From contig CAIOHR010000432.1 in NCBI GenBank assembly GCA_903858115.1, positions 1-64,000 of the forward strand: a stretch of 64,000 bases of DNA, read 5' to 3'. Under the pieces are notes generated by a model. The model ran no database searches, had not been told where the DNA came from, and worked only from the letters and a program-made list of their open reading frames with translations. The position numbers were made by a program, and so were the translations under genes. The stretch is from an uncultured Pirellula sp. (GTDB lineage: Bacteria; Planctomycetota; Planctomycetia; Pirellulales; Pirellulaceae). This document shows positions 8,023 through 17,718 of the stretch, one piece after another; the first letter of the stretch is position 1, and each line of letters opens with the position of its first letter.

Positions 8023-10742
8023 TTTGGCAGTTCCGGTAACTCGAGCACGGGTGGTATAGGTCGTTCGGATGGTGCAGACCGTTGGGGTGTTGCAGGGCTT
8101 TCGGACTTCTCCGATAGTTTGTTCTCGGCGATTGCACCCTTTTGCAATTGTAACAACAAACGCAATGCATCCGAGAATCGTGGAGATTCTTCGAGGGCCA
8201 TGAGAACTTGTCTTTTGGCGTCCGAGTCTCGACCTGTGTACTTCAAATTCTCAGCCGCTTTGTAGTGCATCCATGCATAGTCGAGCGGATCGAGTTCTAG
8301 ACATGCTAGCCAAGCATCCGCTGCCGTCGCATGTTCACCAATGAGCTCATGAGACATAGCGCGACGTTGCTGAACATCGAATCGAATCGGTTGGATCGCG
8401 TGCAATCGCTCGGACCATTTTGCTAACGATTCCCAATCTTTACGCGTTTCATCGATTTCGCACAAACGACTTAGCGCATCGAATGCATCCGAGGATCGCT
8501 CGACGAGAGATACCAATGCCTCTCGCTCTTGGTCGATTTGTTCAAGCCTTTGATGAATCATCGCGAGTTTGGCATAAACTCCGGTCGTTCGTGCATCGTC
8601 GGGCCATTGCGTTTGCATCTTCTCTGCAATGGCGAGCGCGTCGGCCCATTTTGAATTGCCAACTGCTTCCTGCAGACTCCTTTCGAGCGAGACAAATGCA
8701 CCGGGGTTTTGCGAGAACCAATCGTTTGCGGATTCATTTGCTGCAGGATTGATTTCACCACCTAAGCCACCCGACCCCATCCCGAGCCCTATTGCCTCTT
8801 TGGTTTTCACTGGCACGGGTGGCTTTGACCAATCGGCCTTCGGTGCCATCCCTTCGGCTCGTTCTTTCGCAAACGCGGCAAACTCATTGTCGAGCGCTTC
8901 GAGAGATCCAGGGGATCGTTTCAAAGCGTCCGCGGCCGGCAGCCCGAGCGATAGATCATCGAGCATCCGAAGCAACGCTGGCAAACCGAACTTCTCGACA
9001 AAGAACTCCACGGCCAACGACGACTCAAAATACGCGTATTGCAAATGCATGGGCGTCTTCGGATTCAAGAATGCACTGCTCAGTTTGCTTAACGGAACGA
9101 AGTCTTCGCCCAAGGTCATTTCTCGATACGTTGGATCCCATGCTTGGCCCCATGTTTTGTCTCGCAGTTTCTCTTCGTAAACAGAAATCCCTTCGGAGAG
9201 CCAGCGAGGCATTTTGTTCTTCGTCTTCTGAAGCGTAATGACGTGGCAGTACTCGTGCCAAAGAACAGACTTCCAATTGGAGTCCACTTGCAATGCAGCG
9301 GGTGAGTTTGCGGTGATCAATCGACCGAAGCAAACGCCGAGGAAACCTTGACCGCCTGGCATTCCGAACGTTCGAATGGCGAAGTCCTTTTGCTTGGGAA
9401 AGATCTCGACGTAGATCGGCTCCTCGAGTGGCACTTTGTACTTAGAAGTTAGTACGTCGCGAGCTTCCGACAAGAGTTGTACAACATCGCGACCATAGAT
9501 ACGGGACTCGCGTGCATCCATTCGAATCACAAAGCCTGGAGCTTCCAAGGTTGCGAAACGGTCCAGTTCTTTCTGCAGTTGTCTTAAATTGAAGATGGTG
9601 ACATCGTAAGGATCGTTCTTTCGAACGCGATCCACCATGTCCCAACCAGGATCGGTCTGCCCTAAGCGCAAAAGATCTTGCGCAAGCTGCGATTGGGCTG
9701 CCACATAACTGGAGTCCATCGTCAAAGCGCGTTTTTGATATTCCACGCTCTCGGTGAATCGATAGTGCATCGACAAATGCCGACCTATGGTATGATCGAC
9801 TTCGGGATTGAGCGACCAAGGAGACAATGCCTTCTTGCGAGCTTCTCCTTCGGCATCGTATCGACCCTCTAGGTGTGCAATGGCCGCTCGCAACGCCCAA
9901 AGTTTTGGCAAACGAGGATTCACTTTCTCGACTTCATCGAGCAACTGCAATGCCTTGGCGTATTGCTCTTCGTTCATCTTCTGTTCGACGACCAACAATA
10001 GACTCGGGACATACTTAGGATTCAATGCCAGCGACTTTTGGAGATGATCCGTAGCACGATCCGGCTCGGTCGATTGCCAAGCCTTGGCCGAAAGATAGTG
10101 AGTCTCCGGATTCTTGTCATCGAGTTTGAGGGCTTTGGCAAGCGATTGTGCGGCAACTTTCGAATCGCTCTTATCGAGCGCCATGCGAGCCGTTGCCAGA
10201 TGCGGGTCCGGGGACTTCGGATCTGCTTTTACTGCAAGGTCGTAGCAATTCTTGAGGACCAGTTTCGGATCCTCGTTGCGTAACAAGAAGTAGTCACCGA
10301 TGTTCACGAACTCGCTAGACACACTGTAGAGCCACGTGTCGCGATTCAAGCGACGATCGATGACATCCAATTGTTCTTTCGACTTCAGAGGCTGGTTGTT
10401 CATCCGATAGACGTCCGCGCCCAGCAAACGAAGACGTAGGCTATCACCGAATCGACTGAGTGACTCTTCGTAGACGACGAGGGCTTGTTCGTATTTGCCA
10501 GTCGTCAGGTAGGCTTCCACGAGAAGGATCGGCCATTTGTCATTCCAAACCTTCTTGTCCACTTGGGCTTTGGCGTACTCGATGCATTCATCGTATTGGC
10601 CTACTCTGAGTGCTGCGCGAGCGCTTTCGACATCGGTGATGGTCGCGGTGCTCTTGGGTTCCTGTCCATGAGAAATCGAATAGTCCAACGAGACGAACAG
10701 CGTCGCGAACAACAAGGTAATCGGGCCGGTCTTCAATCGCAT
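8019..10742 (-). CDS. TPR protein with secreted gluzincin-type metallopeptidase domain
   Basis: A 907-aa protein with a signal peptide (MRLKTGPITLLFATLFVSL). The N-terminal half is a TPR array with repeats such as DPHLATARMALDKSDSKVAA. A central peptidase-MA-like domain has HEYCH (H496, E497, H500) and a downstream EGISVYEE whose Glu517 would be the third zinc ligand. The C-terminal part holds further TPRs. The frame is open to 10826, but ATG 10742 gives the clean signal peptide. It is first in the five-gene MoxR operon. The TPRs suggest a periplasmic scaffold. Whether the HExxH site is proteolytic or only structural is not known. Confidence 0.82.
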   Translation of the reverse strand: MRLKTGPITLLFATLFVSLDYSISHGQEPKSTATITDVESARAALRVGQYDECIEYAKAQVDKKVWNDKWPILLVEAYLTTGKYEQALVVYEESLSRFGDSLRLRLLGADVYRMNNQPLKSKEQLDVIDRRLNRDTWLYSVSSEFVNIGDYFLLRNEDPKLVLKNCYDLAVKADPKSPDPHLATARMALDKSDSKVAAQSLAKALKLDDKNPETHYLSAKAWQSTEPDRATDHLQKSLALNPKYVPSLLLVVEQKMNEEQYAKALQLLDEVEKVNPRLPKLWALRAAIAHLEGRYDAEGEARKKALSPWSLNPEVDHTIGRHLSMHYRFTESVEYQKRALTMDSSYVAAQSQLAQDLLRLGQTDPGWDMVDRVRKNDPYDVTIFNLRQLQKELDRFATLEAPGFVIRMDARESRIYGRDVVQLLSEARDVLTSKYKVPLEEPIYVEIFPKQKDFAIRTFGMPGGQGFLGVCFGRLITANSPAALQVDSNWKSVLWHEYCHVITLQKTKNKMPRWLSEGISVYEEKLRDKTWGQAWDPTYREMTLGEDFVPLSKLSSAFLNPKTPMHLQYAYFESSLAVEFFVEKFGLPALLRMLDDLSLGLPAADALKRSPGSLEALDNEFAAFAKERAEGMAPKADWSKPPVPVKTKEAIGLGMGSGGLGGEINPAANESANDWFSQNPGAFVSLERSLQEAVGNSKWADALAIAEKMQTQWPDDARTTGVYAKLAMIHQRLEQIDQEREALVSLVERSSDAFDALSRLCEIDETRKDWESLAKWSERLHAIQPIRFDVQQRRAMSHELIGEHATAADAWLACLELDPLDYAWMHYKAAENLKYTGRDSDAKRQVLMALEESPRFSDALRLLLQLQKGAIAENKLSEKSESPATPQRSAPSERPIPPVLELPELPK

Positions 10743-11085
10743 TCGTATCGTTCGAACCAGATTTGAGCAACGAGGAAACAACGCGAGGGGCAGACGAAAC
10801 GGTACCGAGATCGTATCGAAGAACAAGTGAGAAAAATTCCTGACTCGCGCTTCTGCTTCTGGATATTTCTAACTGCCACCCACCTAATCACAGGATTGGA
10901 GTCTCCTCAGCCTAACTGTTTTGAAGTCGAATTGCCACTAGTAGCTGAAATGTTCACGGAAACGAACCGTCTCACCCAGGTTTGCCGGGGCAGAATGAAC
11001 ATTCTTCGCCTTTCGGTTTGTAGAAGCTGCCGTAAAATGCACCTCTGCAACGAAATCTCCAATCCCCCTGAAAGTTCTGTAAGCC
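10743..11085. other. Divergent intergenic region
   Basis: This 343-bp gap separates the MoxR operon (minus) from punA (plus) and must contain both promoters. I see no convincing gene, RNA structure, repeat or consensus promoter. Frames through it lack planctomycete protein features. Confidence 0.5.
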
Positions 11086-11925
11086 ATGCTAGATCTGTTC
11101 GATAAAATCCAGGAAGCGACCACCTTTATTCGAAAAGCTTGGAATAAAAATCCGCATGCCGGGATCATTTTGGGGACTGGTTTAGGACCGCTTGTGCAAC
11201 GCATCGAAGTCGAAGCGACGCTCGATTATGCAGACATCCCTCATTTCTTGAAGTCGACCGCCACTTCCCACCGCGGTCGGCTGGTTTGCGGAATGCTGTG
11301 TGGGCTTCCTGTGATGGCGATGGAAGGTCGGTTCCACATGTACGAGGGATACGCGCTGAAGGATATTACGCTTCCCGTGCGAATCATGAAAGCACTCGGC
11401 GCGGAGTTGCTGATGGTGTCGAACGCTTGCGGGGGAATGAACCCATTCTACAAGGCGGGTGACATCATGATGATCGATGACCAAATCAACTTGCTCGGGG
11501 ATAACCCACTCATCGGGATCAACGACGATCGACTGGGACCTCGCTTCCCTGATATGTCCGCTCCTTACGATCAAGAGTTGATCAAGGCAGCGCTTCAGGT
11601 CGCTCGCAAGAATGACATCGTCGCGCATCAAGGAGTATTTGTTGCGGTAGCTGGTCCCAATTTGGAGACACGCGCGGAATATCGGTTCTTGCGAATGATC
11701 GGAGCGGATGTTGTTGGGATGTCGACGGTCCCCGAAGTCATTGTGGCCGTGCATGCAGGAATGCGTTGCGTCGGATTCTCGGTGATTACCGACATGTGTT
11801 TGCCCGATGCGCTGGAGGCCGCGGATGTACAAAAGATCATTGCGATTGCAAACGATGCAGAGCCACGCCTGACGACTTTAGTCACGGGTGTTTTAGAGTA
11901 CGAACGCAAACGAGCTGGAAAGTAG
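11086..11925 (+). CDS. punA: Purine-nucleoside phosphorylase
   Basis: A 279-aa trimeric-type PNP that phosphorolyses inosine and guanosine to base plus ribose-1-phosphate (purine salvage). Visible signatures are IILGTGLGPLV, the phosphate-binding ATSHRGRLVCG, MEGRFHMYEGY, the base-binding VSNACGGMN and GPNLETRAEYRFLRMIGAD, and VGMSTVPEVI near the C-terminus. Length matches the family. The following oxidoreductase begins 3 bp after its stop, so the two are very likely cotranscribed, although their functions have no obvious link. Confidence 0.95.
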   Translation: MLDLFDKIQEATTFIRKAWNKNPHAGIILGTGLGPLVQRIEVEATLDYADIPHFLKSTATSHRGRLVCGMLCGLPVMAMEGRFHMYEGYALKDITLPVRIMKALGAELLMVSNACGGMNPFYKAGDIMMIDDQINLLGDNPLIGINDDRLGPRFPDMSAPYDQELIKAALQVARKNDIVAHQGVFVAVAGPNLETRAEYRFLRMIGADVVGMSTVPEVIVAVHAGMRCVGFSVITDMCLPDALEAADVQKIIAIANDAEPRLTTLVTGVLEYERKRAGK

Positions 11926-11928
11926 ATC

Positions 11929-12825
11929 ATGCAAAGCATTCATCCTGAGACAACACGTATCGGTTGGATCGGTACCGGTGTTATGGGCAAGAGCATGTGT
12001 TCGCATTTGCTCAAGGCTGGATATACAGCTTCGATCTACAATCGATCTCCGAAGAAAATGGACAGCCTCGTCGGGATGGGAGCCAAGCCATGTTCTTCGC
12101 CCAAAGAGGTCGCGCAGAAAAGCGATATCGTCTTTTCGATCGTTGGCTTTCCAGCGGATGTGGAAGAAGTGCTTCTCGGCGGTGATGGCGCGCTCGCAGG
12201 TTTACGACCTGGCTGTGTGATGGTCGATATGACCACCAGCCGACCGATGCTAGCCCAAGAAATCTACCGCCGAGCCGAAGAAGTAGGTGTCGCGTCGTTG
12301 GATGCGCCCGTCTCGGGTGGCGACATTGGTGCAAAGGAAGCCAGATTGTCGATCATGGTCGGTGGGGATCGTTCTGTTTTCGATATGCTAGAACCGATTT
12401 GGAAGCTGCTAGGAAAAACGTTCGTTTACCAAGGCGCGGCCGGATGCGGACAGCATACGAAGATGGTTAATCAAACATTGATCGCATCGAGTATGGTTGG
12501 TTTGTGTGAGGCATTGCTATACGCGAAGAACAGTGGATTGGACCCGGCGACGGTTTTAGAATCGGTATCGAGTGGTGCGGCCGGCAGTTGGTCGTTGTCG
12601 AATTTGCTTCCAAGGATTTTGAAGGAAGACTACTCTCCAGGTTTTTTCGTCGATCACTTCGTGAAGGACCTTGGCATTGTGTTGGAAGAAGCGACCCGAA
12701 TGAATATCGCAATGCCAGGGGTCGATTTAGCGAAGCGACTTTACAATCAACTTCAAGACATGGGCCACGGATCGTCTGGTACACAAGCGTTATGGCTAGC
12801 GGTGCAGTCGCACAAAATCCCATAG
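11929..12825 (+). CDS. 3-hydroxyisobutyrate-dehydrogenase-family NAD(P) oxidoreductase
   Basis: A 298-residue beta-hydroxyacid dehydrogenase. The N-terminus is a Rossmann motif, IGWIGTGVMGKSM. DAPVSGGDIGAKEA is the substrate-loop signature of the family, and GCGQHTKMVNQ carries the catalytic lysine. Family members reduce or oxidise 3-hydroxyisobutyrate, tartronate semialdehyde, 6-phosphogluconate-like acids or succinic semialdehyde. The sequence alone does not tell which. It starts 3 bp after punA. Confidence 0.9.
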   Translation: MQSIHPETTRIGWIGTGVMGKSMCSHLLKAGYTASIYNRSPKKMDSLVGMGAKPCSSPKEVAQKSDIVFSIVGFPADVEEVLLGGDGALAGLRPGCVMVDMTTSRPMLAQEIYRRAEEVGVASLDAPVSGGDIGAKEARLSIMVGGDRSVFDMLEPIWKLLGKTFVYQGAAGCGQHTKMVNQTLIASSMVGLCEALLYAKNSGLDPATVLESVSSGAAGSWSLSNLLPRILKEDYSPGFFVDHFVKDLGIVLEEATRMNIAMPGVDLAKRLYNQLQDMGHGSSGTQALWLAVQSHKIP

Positions 12826-13063
12826 AAACGCAATGCGAGAAACCGTTGTCAATCGCAAATCTTGGTGATCCTAGCATTCGTGGGCGTGTGGACCGGTTAT
12901 TTTGCAAAGTTCTTTTGGGGGAACTGCCGAACGGAGTGGACAATTGTCGAAAAGTTGTGAAAGCATTAGTTCGATGAACAAAGGGTGGTTGTGCTGTTTC
13001 TACACTGTTTGTATCGCTACAATCTAACGCTTTCAGATCGTGTACACTTTGGCAAATTGATTC

Positions 13064-15061
13064 ATGACAAATAAATCGACCGAGGATCGAACATCCCAAT
13101 CTTCTGGACCGACGCAGCCACGCCGCGGACAGGGTGCATGGTTGATTGCGACGGTATTGCTGGCCTCCATTGGGTTAATGTTCTATTTCGCCAATAGCAA
13201 CGTTTCGCAAATTGATTACGGATTTTTTCAGGAGCAGTTGGAAAAGGAGAATCTGCAAAGCGTAACCGTCTATCAATCGTATATTCAGGGGCAGTTTGCC
13301 GTTCCCCCGGACAGGCCAGCGACCTTTGACAACGAAGGAAATCTCAAGGAGCAACTGACGGCGACAGGGGAGAAGAAAAAGCTTTACAGAGATTTCGCTT
13401 GTTTCATTCCTGCGGATTCTTCATCGCGGGCGAATCTGCTTCAGCAGATCAACAAACTAAGGGAAAAATCGCAAGAGGAAGGGCGGCCTTTTGAACTGAT
13501 CGTGGCCCCAGAAAGCCCGATGAACATCGGAACTCTCGTGTCGTTAGCATTGTTGGTTGCCACGGCTTTTGTTATTTACATGTTTTTCCGCCGTAGTCGT
13601 GACGGAATGATGGGGGGCGGATTTTTGTCGAGCTTTACTCGTTCGACAGCCAAACGATTTGAGCCATCGGACCAAAACGTAACCTTTGATGATGTCGCTG
13701 GTTTAGAAGGTGTCAAAGCCGACCTGCAAGAAATCGTAGATTTTTTAAAGTCTCCTGAGAAATTTCAAAAGCTAGGTGGCCGAGTGCCAAAGGGCGTTCT
13801 GTTGAATGGCCCTCCGGGAACAGGAAAGACGCTTCTCGCTCGCGCGATTGCCGGAGAAGCGGGAGTTGCTTTCTTTTCGGTCAACGGTAGCGAATTTATT
13901 CAAATGTTTGTAGGTGTTGGTGCTTCACGCGTTCGTGATTTGTTTGCAACAGCCAAAGAGCAGTCACCTGCCATTGTGTTCATTGACGAGATCGATGCCG
14001 TTGGCCGACAACGCGGCGCCGGTCTTGGAGGTGGGCATGATGAACGAGAACAGACACTCAACCAGATTCTTGGGGAGATGGATGGATTTGCACCGAATGA
14101 TTCGGTCATTATCATGGCGGCGACGAATCGACCGGACGTTTTGGATCCTGCTTTGCTTCGACCTGGTCGTTTCGATCGGCATATCACTGTTGGAAGGCCA
14201 ACATTAAAGGGACGAGAGGCCATTTTCAAGGTGCACGTTCGGGATGTACCGTTAGACAAAGATGTCGATTTACACACTCTGGCTGAAGCGACGGTTGGTT
14301 TAACAGGAGCTGACATCCGAAATGTGGTTAACGAAGCGGCTCTATGGGCGGCTCGGCATGACAAAATTCGTGTTAGCATGGACGATTTCGATCATGCACG
14401 AGACAAAGTGCTGATGGGTGCAAAACGAGAAGAAGTGATGCAACCCAGTGAAAAAGAAAAGACTGCGTATCATGAAGCAGGACATACTTTGGCGGCTTGG
14501 TTTCTACCCGGAGCACAGCGAGTTCATAAAGTCACGGTGATTCCGCGTGGTATGTCGTTGGGCAGCACGCAAATCATCCCTGCGGAAGACAGGATGAACA
14601 TGGCGGAAAGTGAAATCCGCGATCAACTAGTTGTGTTGCTAGCGGGGCGTTCGGCAGAGAAGATCATTTATGATGAGACCTCGGTAGGCGCTGAGAATGA
14701 CTTGGAGAGGGCCACTTCTCTTGCGCGTCGCATGATTTCGCATTGGGGCATGAGCCAAAAGCTTGGGCCTGTGTCTTACAAACTGTCCGACAGCGATCCG
14801 TTCCTCGGTCGTGAAATGCATCAACAGCGTCAGTTTAGCGAGCGAACCCAAGAAACGATCGATGCAGAGATTGGCGACACCCTTCGAGCCGCAGATCGTC
14901 GTGCGACTGACGTACTACATCAGCACCGCGAAGAGCTCGAGAGACTCAAGGATGCGTTGATGGAGCGAGAGGAGTTGGACGAGAAGGAACTAACTCAACT
15001 GATTGGACCAAGCGTTCATGCCAAGAAAGCCGGTTCCGTGGAAACGACGGTCGAGGTCTAG
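13064..15061 (+). CDS. ftsH: ATP-dependent zinc metalloprotease FtsH
   Basis: A 665-aa membrane-bound AAA+ protease that degrades misfolded membrane proteins and regulatory proteins. It has two N-terminal membrane helices (about 25-43 and 162-182) enclosing the extracytoplasmic domain. Next come the AAA module with Walker A GPPGTGKT (about 249-256), the pore loop, Walker B IVFIDEIDAVGRQRG and the second region of homology RPGRFDR. The peptidase motif is HEAGH (470-474). The C-terminus ends in a short charged tail. ATG 13064 is the natural start. It is a single gene, preceded by 238 bp without a recognisable gene. Confidence 0.97.
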   Translation: MTNKSTEDRTSQSSGPTQPRRGQGAWLIATVLLASIGLMFYFANSNVSQIDYGFFQEQLEKENLQSVTVYQSYIQGQFAVPPDRPATFDNEGNLKEQLTATGEKKKLYRDFACFIPADSSSRANLLQQINKLREKSQEEGRPFELIVAPESPMNIGTLVSLALLVATAFVIYMFFRRSRDGMMGGGFLSSFTRSTAKRFEPSDQNVTFDDVAGLEGVKADLQEIVDFLKSPEKFQKLGGRVPKGVLLNGPPGTGKTLLARAIAGEAGVAFFSVNGSEFIQMFVGVGASRVRDLFATAKEQSPAIVFIDEIDAVGRQRGAGLGGGHDEREQTLNQILGEMDGFAPNDSVIIMAATNRPDVLDPALLRPGRFDRHITVGRPTLKGREAIFKVHVRDVPLDKDVDLHTLAEATVGLTGADIRNVVNEAALWAARHDKIRVSMDDFDHARDKVLMGAKREEVMQPSEKEKTAYHEAGHTLAAWFLPGAQRVHKVTVIPRGMSLGSTQIIPAEDRMNMAESEIRDQLVVLLAGRSAEKIIYDETSVGAENDLERATSLARRMISHWGMSQKLGPVSYKLSDSDPFLGREMHQQRQFSERTQETIDAEIGDTLRAADRRATDVLHQHREELERLKDALMEREELDEKELTQLIGPSVHAKKAGSVETTVEV

Positions 15062-15119
15062 TTTGCGTCCAGCACGCTGAGATACGGCAAGAACTTTCCC
15101 CAAACCTAGACTCGTTCGA

Positions 15120-16283
15120 ATGGCTCGGAAAAAGAACAATAAGATTCGAATCGAGTTTCGAAAGAAACATCAATCCCAAGTTCGTGATGCTGATTTGACT
15201 GAGCAGTACGCGACCAATAAAGAGGACATCGATACCGTCTCGTCCTCTCGTGTCAGTGGAAAAGGAGATCTTACTCGGCACCGAACCGTCAAAGGAAACT
15301 TGAACGACTCGAACGGCGAAACGCTGGGAGGCGTCGATCTGGAACTCGATCGAGTCACGATCGCCGGTTTAGTGCTGCGAGTTCATGGGCTCGAGTCGGT
15401 CGTGAAGGGTGGCGATGGGCGAATTTATCGATGCGCTCTTCGCAGAGTCCTCAAAAATATGGCGACGGATCAGCGGCACGTGTTGGTAGCTGGAGACCAA
15501 GTTCGGCTGCAACTCGAGGGAAATGATCAAGCGTGGATCGTTCGTATCGAGCCGCGCAAGAGCACATTAAGCCGCACCAGCAAGCAGCGTCGTCACATCA
15601 TCGCCTCGAATGTTGACCAGTTGCTAATAGTGGCGAGCGCCGCCCAGCCCGGCTTGAAGCCAAATTTGATCGATCGACTTTTGGCGACTGCGGAACAGAA
15701 TTCTGTCGATGCCTGCATATGCATTAACAAATGCGATCTGATCGACACCTCTACGTTACAGCCGATTATCGGAACTTATTCCCAGATGGGTTACAGGACA
15801 GTGATGTTGAGCGCAACAAATGGCTGGGGGGTTGAGGCATTGAGAATATTGACTCGCAGCAAATGCAGTGTCGTTATCGGCCAGAGCGGTGTTGGAAAGT
15901 CTTCCATTCTCAATGCATTGGAACAAGGCCTCAATCAGCGTGTTCAAGCCGTAAGTGCTGAAAATGAAAAGGGTAAGCATACGACCACGACGGCCCAATT
16001 GTTTCCGCTTTCGTATGGCGGTTCCATTGTGGATACGCCTGGAGTCCGTCAATTTCAATTGTGGGATATTGTTCCGAGCGAGCTGACAGGGCTTTTTCGG
16101 GACATTCGTCCGTTTGCGTCGAACTGTCGCTATCCGAATTGTTCGCACATCCATGAAAATGCGTGTGCGGTCAAGGATGCGGTTGCAGACGGTCGGTTGG
16201 ATGCACGCCGCTACGACAGTTATTGCCAAATCGTGGAAAGCCCTGGCGAAATGGGAAGAGACGAATTCGACGAGTTCGATTAG
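15120..16283 (+). CDS. rsgA: Ribosome small-subunit biogenesis GTPase RsgA
   Basis: A circularly permuted GTPase that checks maturation of the 30S subunit. The motifs occur in the permuted order: NKCD (G4), then the P-loop GQSGVGKSSILN, then DTPGVRQF (G3). The C-terminal zinc knuckle CRYPNCSHIHENAC fits the canonical C-x4-C-x-H-x5-C. At 387 aa it is longer than most, because of a very basic N-terminal extension (KKNNKIRIEFRKKH) and a linker rich in charged residues before the OB domain. That extension is probably an extra RNA contact (inference). Confidence 0.95.
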   Translation: MARKKNNKIRIEFRKKHQSQVRDADLTEQYATNKEDIDTVSSSRVSGKGDLTRHRTVKGNLNDSNGETLGGVDLELDRVTIAGLVLRVHGLESVVKGGDGRIYRCALRRVLKNMATDQRHVLVAGDQVRLQLEGNDQAWIVRIEPRKSTLSRTSKQRRHIIASNVDQLLIVASAAQPGLKPNLIDRLLATAEQNSVDACICINKCDLIDTSTLQPIIGTYSQMGYRTVMLSATNGWGVEALRILTRSKCSVVIGQSGVGKSSILNALEQGLNQRVQAVSAENEKGKHTTTTAQLFPLSYGGSIVDTPGVRQFQLWDIVPSELTGLFRDIRPFASNCRYPNCSHIHENACAVKDAVADGRLDARRYDSYCQIVESPGEMGRDEFDEFD

Positions 16284-16400
16284 GGGCCGAATTGCGTTGC
16301 TGACTAATTGTCGGCCATTGACGTAGTCGCTACACTTCTCATAAGTATTTCCCTAACTTTTTATTGCTGCTCAGGTTCCTTGCGAGCAGCGGAGTCGTTC

Positions 16401-17714
16401 ATGAGCATCACCCTCGGTCCAAAAGTTGACAGTTCCACCGCTCGATTGATTGTGGGTGAGAAAGAACTTTCGTTACCGGTGCTTGTGGGAACTGAGAATG
16501 ACCGAGCCATTGACATATCGAAGCTCCTGAAGGACTCCGGCCACATCACCTTGGATGAGGGGTATGCCAATACCGGGGCTACTTCGAGTGCAATTACGTA
16601 TCTGGATGGAGAAACGGGTATTTTACGCCATCGCGGCTATCCGATTGAGCAATTGGCAGAGCACTGCGATTTTCTCGAAACCAGTTATCTTTTGATCTAC
16701 GGTGAGCTCCCAACGAAGGAGCAACGAGAGAAGTTTGCAGATTCCATTGAACGTCATACGATGCTGCATGAAGATATGCGGACCTTCTACAACGGCTTCC
16801 CGAGGGACGCACACCCGATGGCGATTTTGTCGAGTGTGGTGGGTGCGCTGTCTACATTCTATCAGGATTCGCTCGACCCCTTTGACCCAGAGCAGGTTGA
16901 AGTGTCGATTCATCGTCTGATCGCAAAGCTACCGTCCATTGCGGCATATAGCTACAAGAAAGCGTTCGGGCAGCCTTTCATTTACCCAGACAATAGTTTG
17001 GACTATTGTGCAAATTTCCTTCGCATGATGTTTGCGTTGCCGAGCGAGCAGTACCAGCCTGATCCTGACTTTGTTCGTGCATTGAATTTGTTGTTTATTG
17101 TTCATGCGGATCACGAGCAAAATTGTAGTACTTCGACGGTCAGATTGGTCGGTTCATCGAACGCGAACCTCTTCGCATCGATCTCTGCGGGCATTTGTGC
17201 TTTGTGGGGACCGCTTCATGGTGGGGCGAATGAAGCGTGCGTGAACATGCTGAGACGGATCGCGGACGATGGCGGCAATGTGAAGAAGTATGTCGACATG
17301 GCCAAAGACAAATCGAGCAACTTTCGATTGATGGGATTCGGGCATCGTGTTTACAAAAACTATGATCCTCGAGCAAAGATCATCAAGAGTGCTTGTGACA
17401 CGCTTCTCCAAAAGCTCAATCTCAAAGATCCGCTTTTTGATGTCGCCCAGGAACTAGAGGAAGTCGCACTGCGTGATCCGTACTTTATCGAACGAAAGCT
17501 CTATCCGAATGTGGATTTCTATTCGGGAGTCATCTACCGAGCCATGGGATTGCCTGTGCAGATGTTCACAGTGCTGTTTGCAATTGGTCGCTTACCCGGC
17601 TGGATTGCTCATTGGGTGGAAATGCATCACTCCCCAACCTCGCGGATTGGTCGCCCTCGACAAGTTTACACAGGGCCGACTATTCGCGACGTGATTCCTG
17701 TCGAAAAGCGATAG
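16401..17714 (+). CDS. gltA: Citrate synthase
   Basis: Type II citrate synthase of 437 aa that condenses oxaloacetate and acetyl-CoA, the entry reaction of the TCA cycle. Key stretches: ITYLDGETGILRHRGYPIEQ, the histidine-bearing LHGGANEACVNML, the GFGHRVYKNYDPRA oxaloacetate site, and VDFYSGVIYRAMG with the catalytic Asp. The frame is open upstream to 16308, but those 31 residues look like non-coding leader. ATG 16401 (MSITLGPKV) gives the usual length. Confidence 0.96.
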   Translation: MSITLGPKVDSSTARLIVGEKELSLPVLVGTENDRAIDISKLLKDSGHITLDEGYANTGATSSAITYLDGETGILRHRGYPIEQLAEHCDFLETSYLLIYGELPTKEQREKFADSIERHTMLHEDMRTFYNGFPRDAHPMAILSSVVGALSTFYQDSLDPFDPEQVEVSIHRLIAKLPSIAAYSYKKAFGQPFIYPDNSLDYCANFLRMMFALPSEQYQPDPDFVRALNLLFIVHADHEQNCSTSTVRLVGSSNANLFASISAGICALWGPLHGGANEACVNMLRRIADDGGNVKKYVDMAKDKSSNFRLMGFGHRVYKNYDPRAKIIKSACDTLLQKLNLKDPLFDVAQELEEVALRDPYFIERKLYPNVDFYSGVIYRAMGLPVQMFTVLFAIGRLPGWIAHWVEMHHSPTSRIGRPRQVYTGPTIRDVIPVEKR

Positions 17715-17718
17715 ACGG

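Noticed and set aside
12792..12977. Short plus-strand frame overlapping the end of the hydroxyisobutyrate-dehydrogenase-like gene
   Set aside because: No ribosome site or recognisable motif, and it overlaps a confident gene, so it is most likely a chance frame.
13009..13022. TTGTATCGCTACAA palindrome upstream of ftsH, similar in size to the proposed MntR box
   Set aside because: Arms are only 5 bp, the core differs from TAGC-N4-GCTA, and no good -35 accompanies the TACAAT-like sequence.
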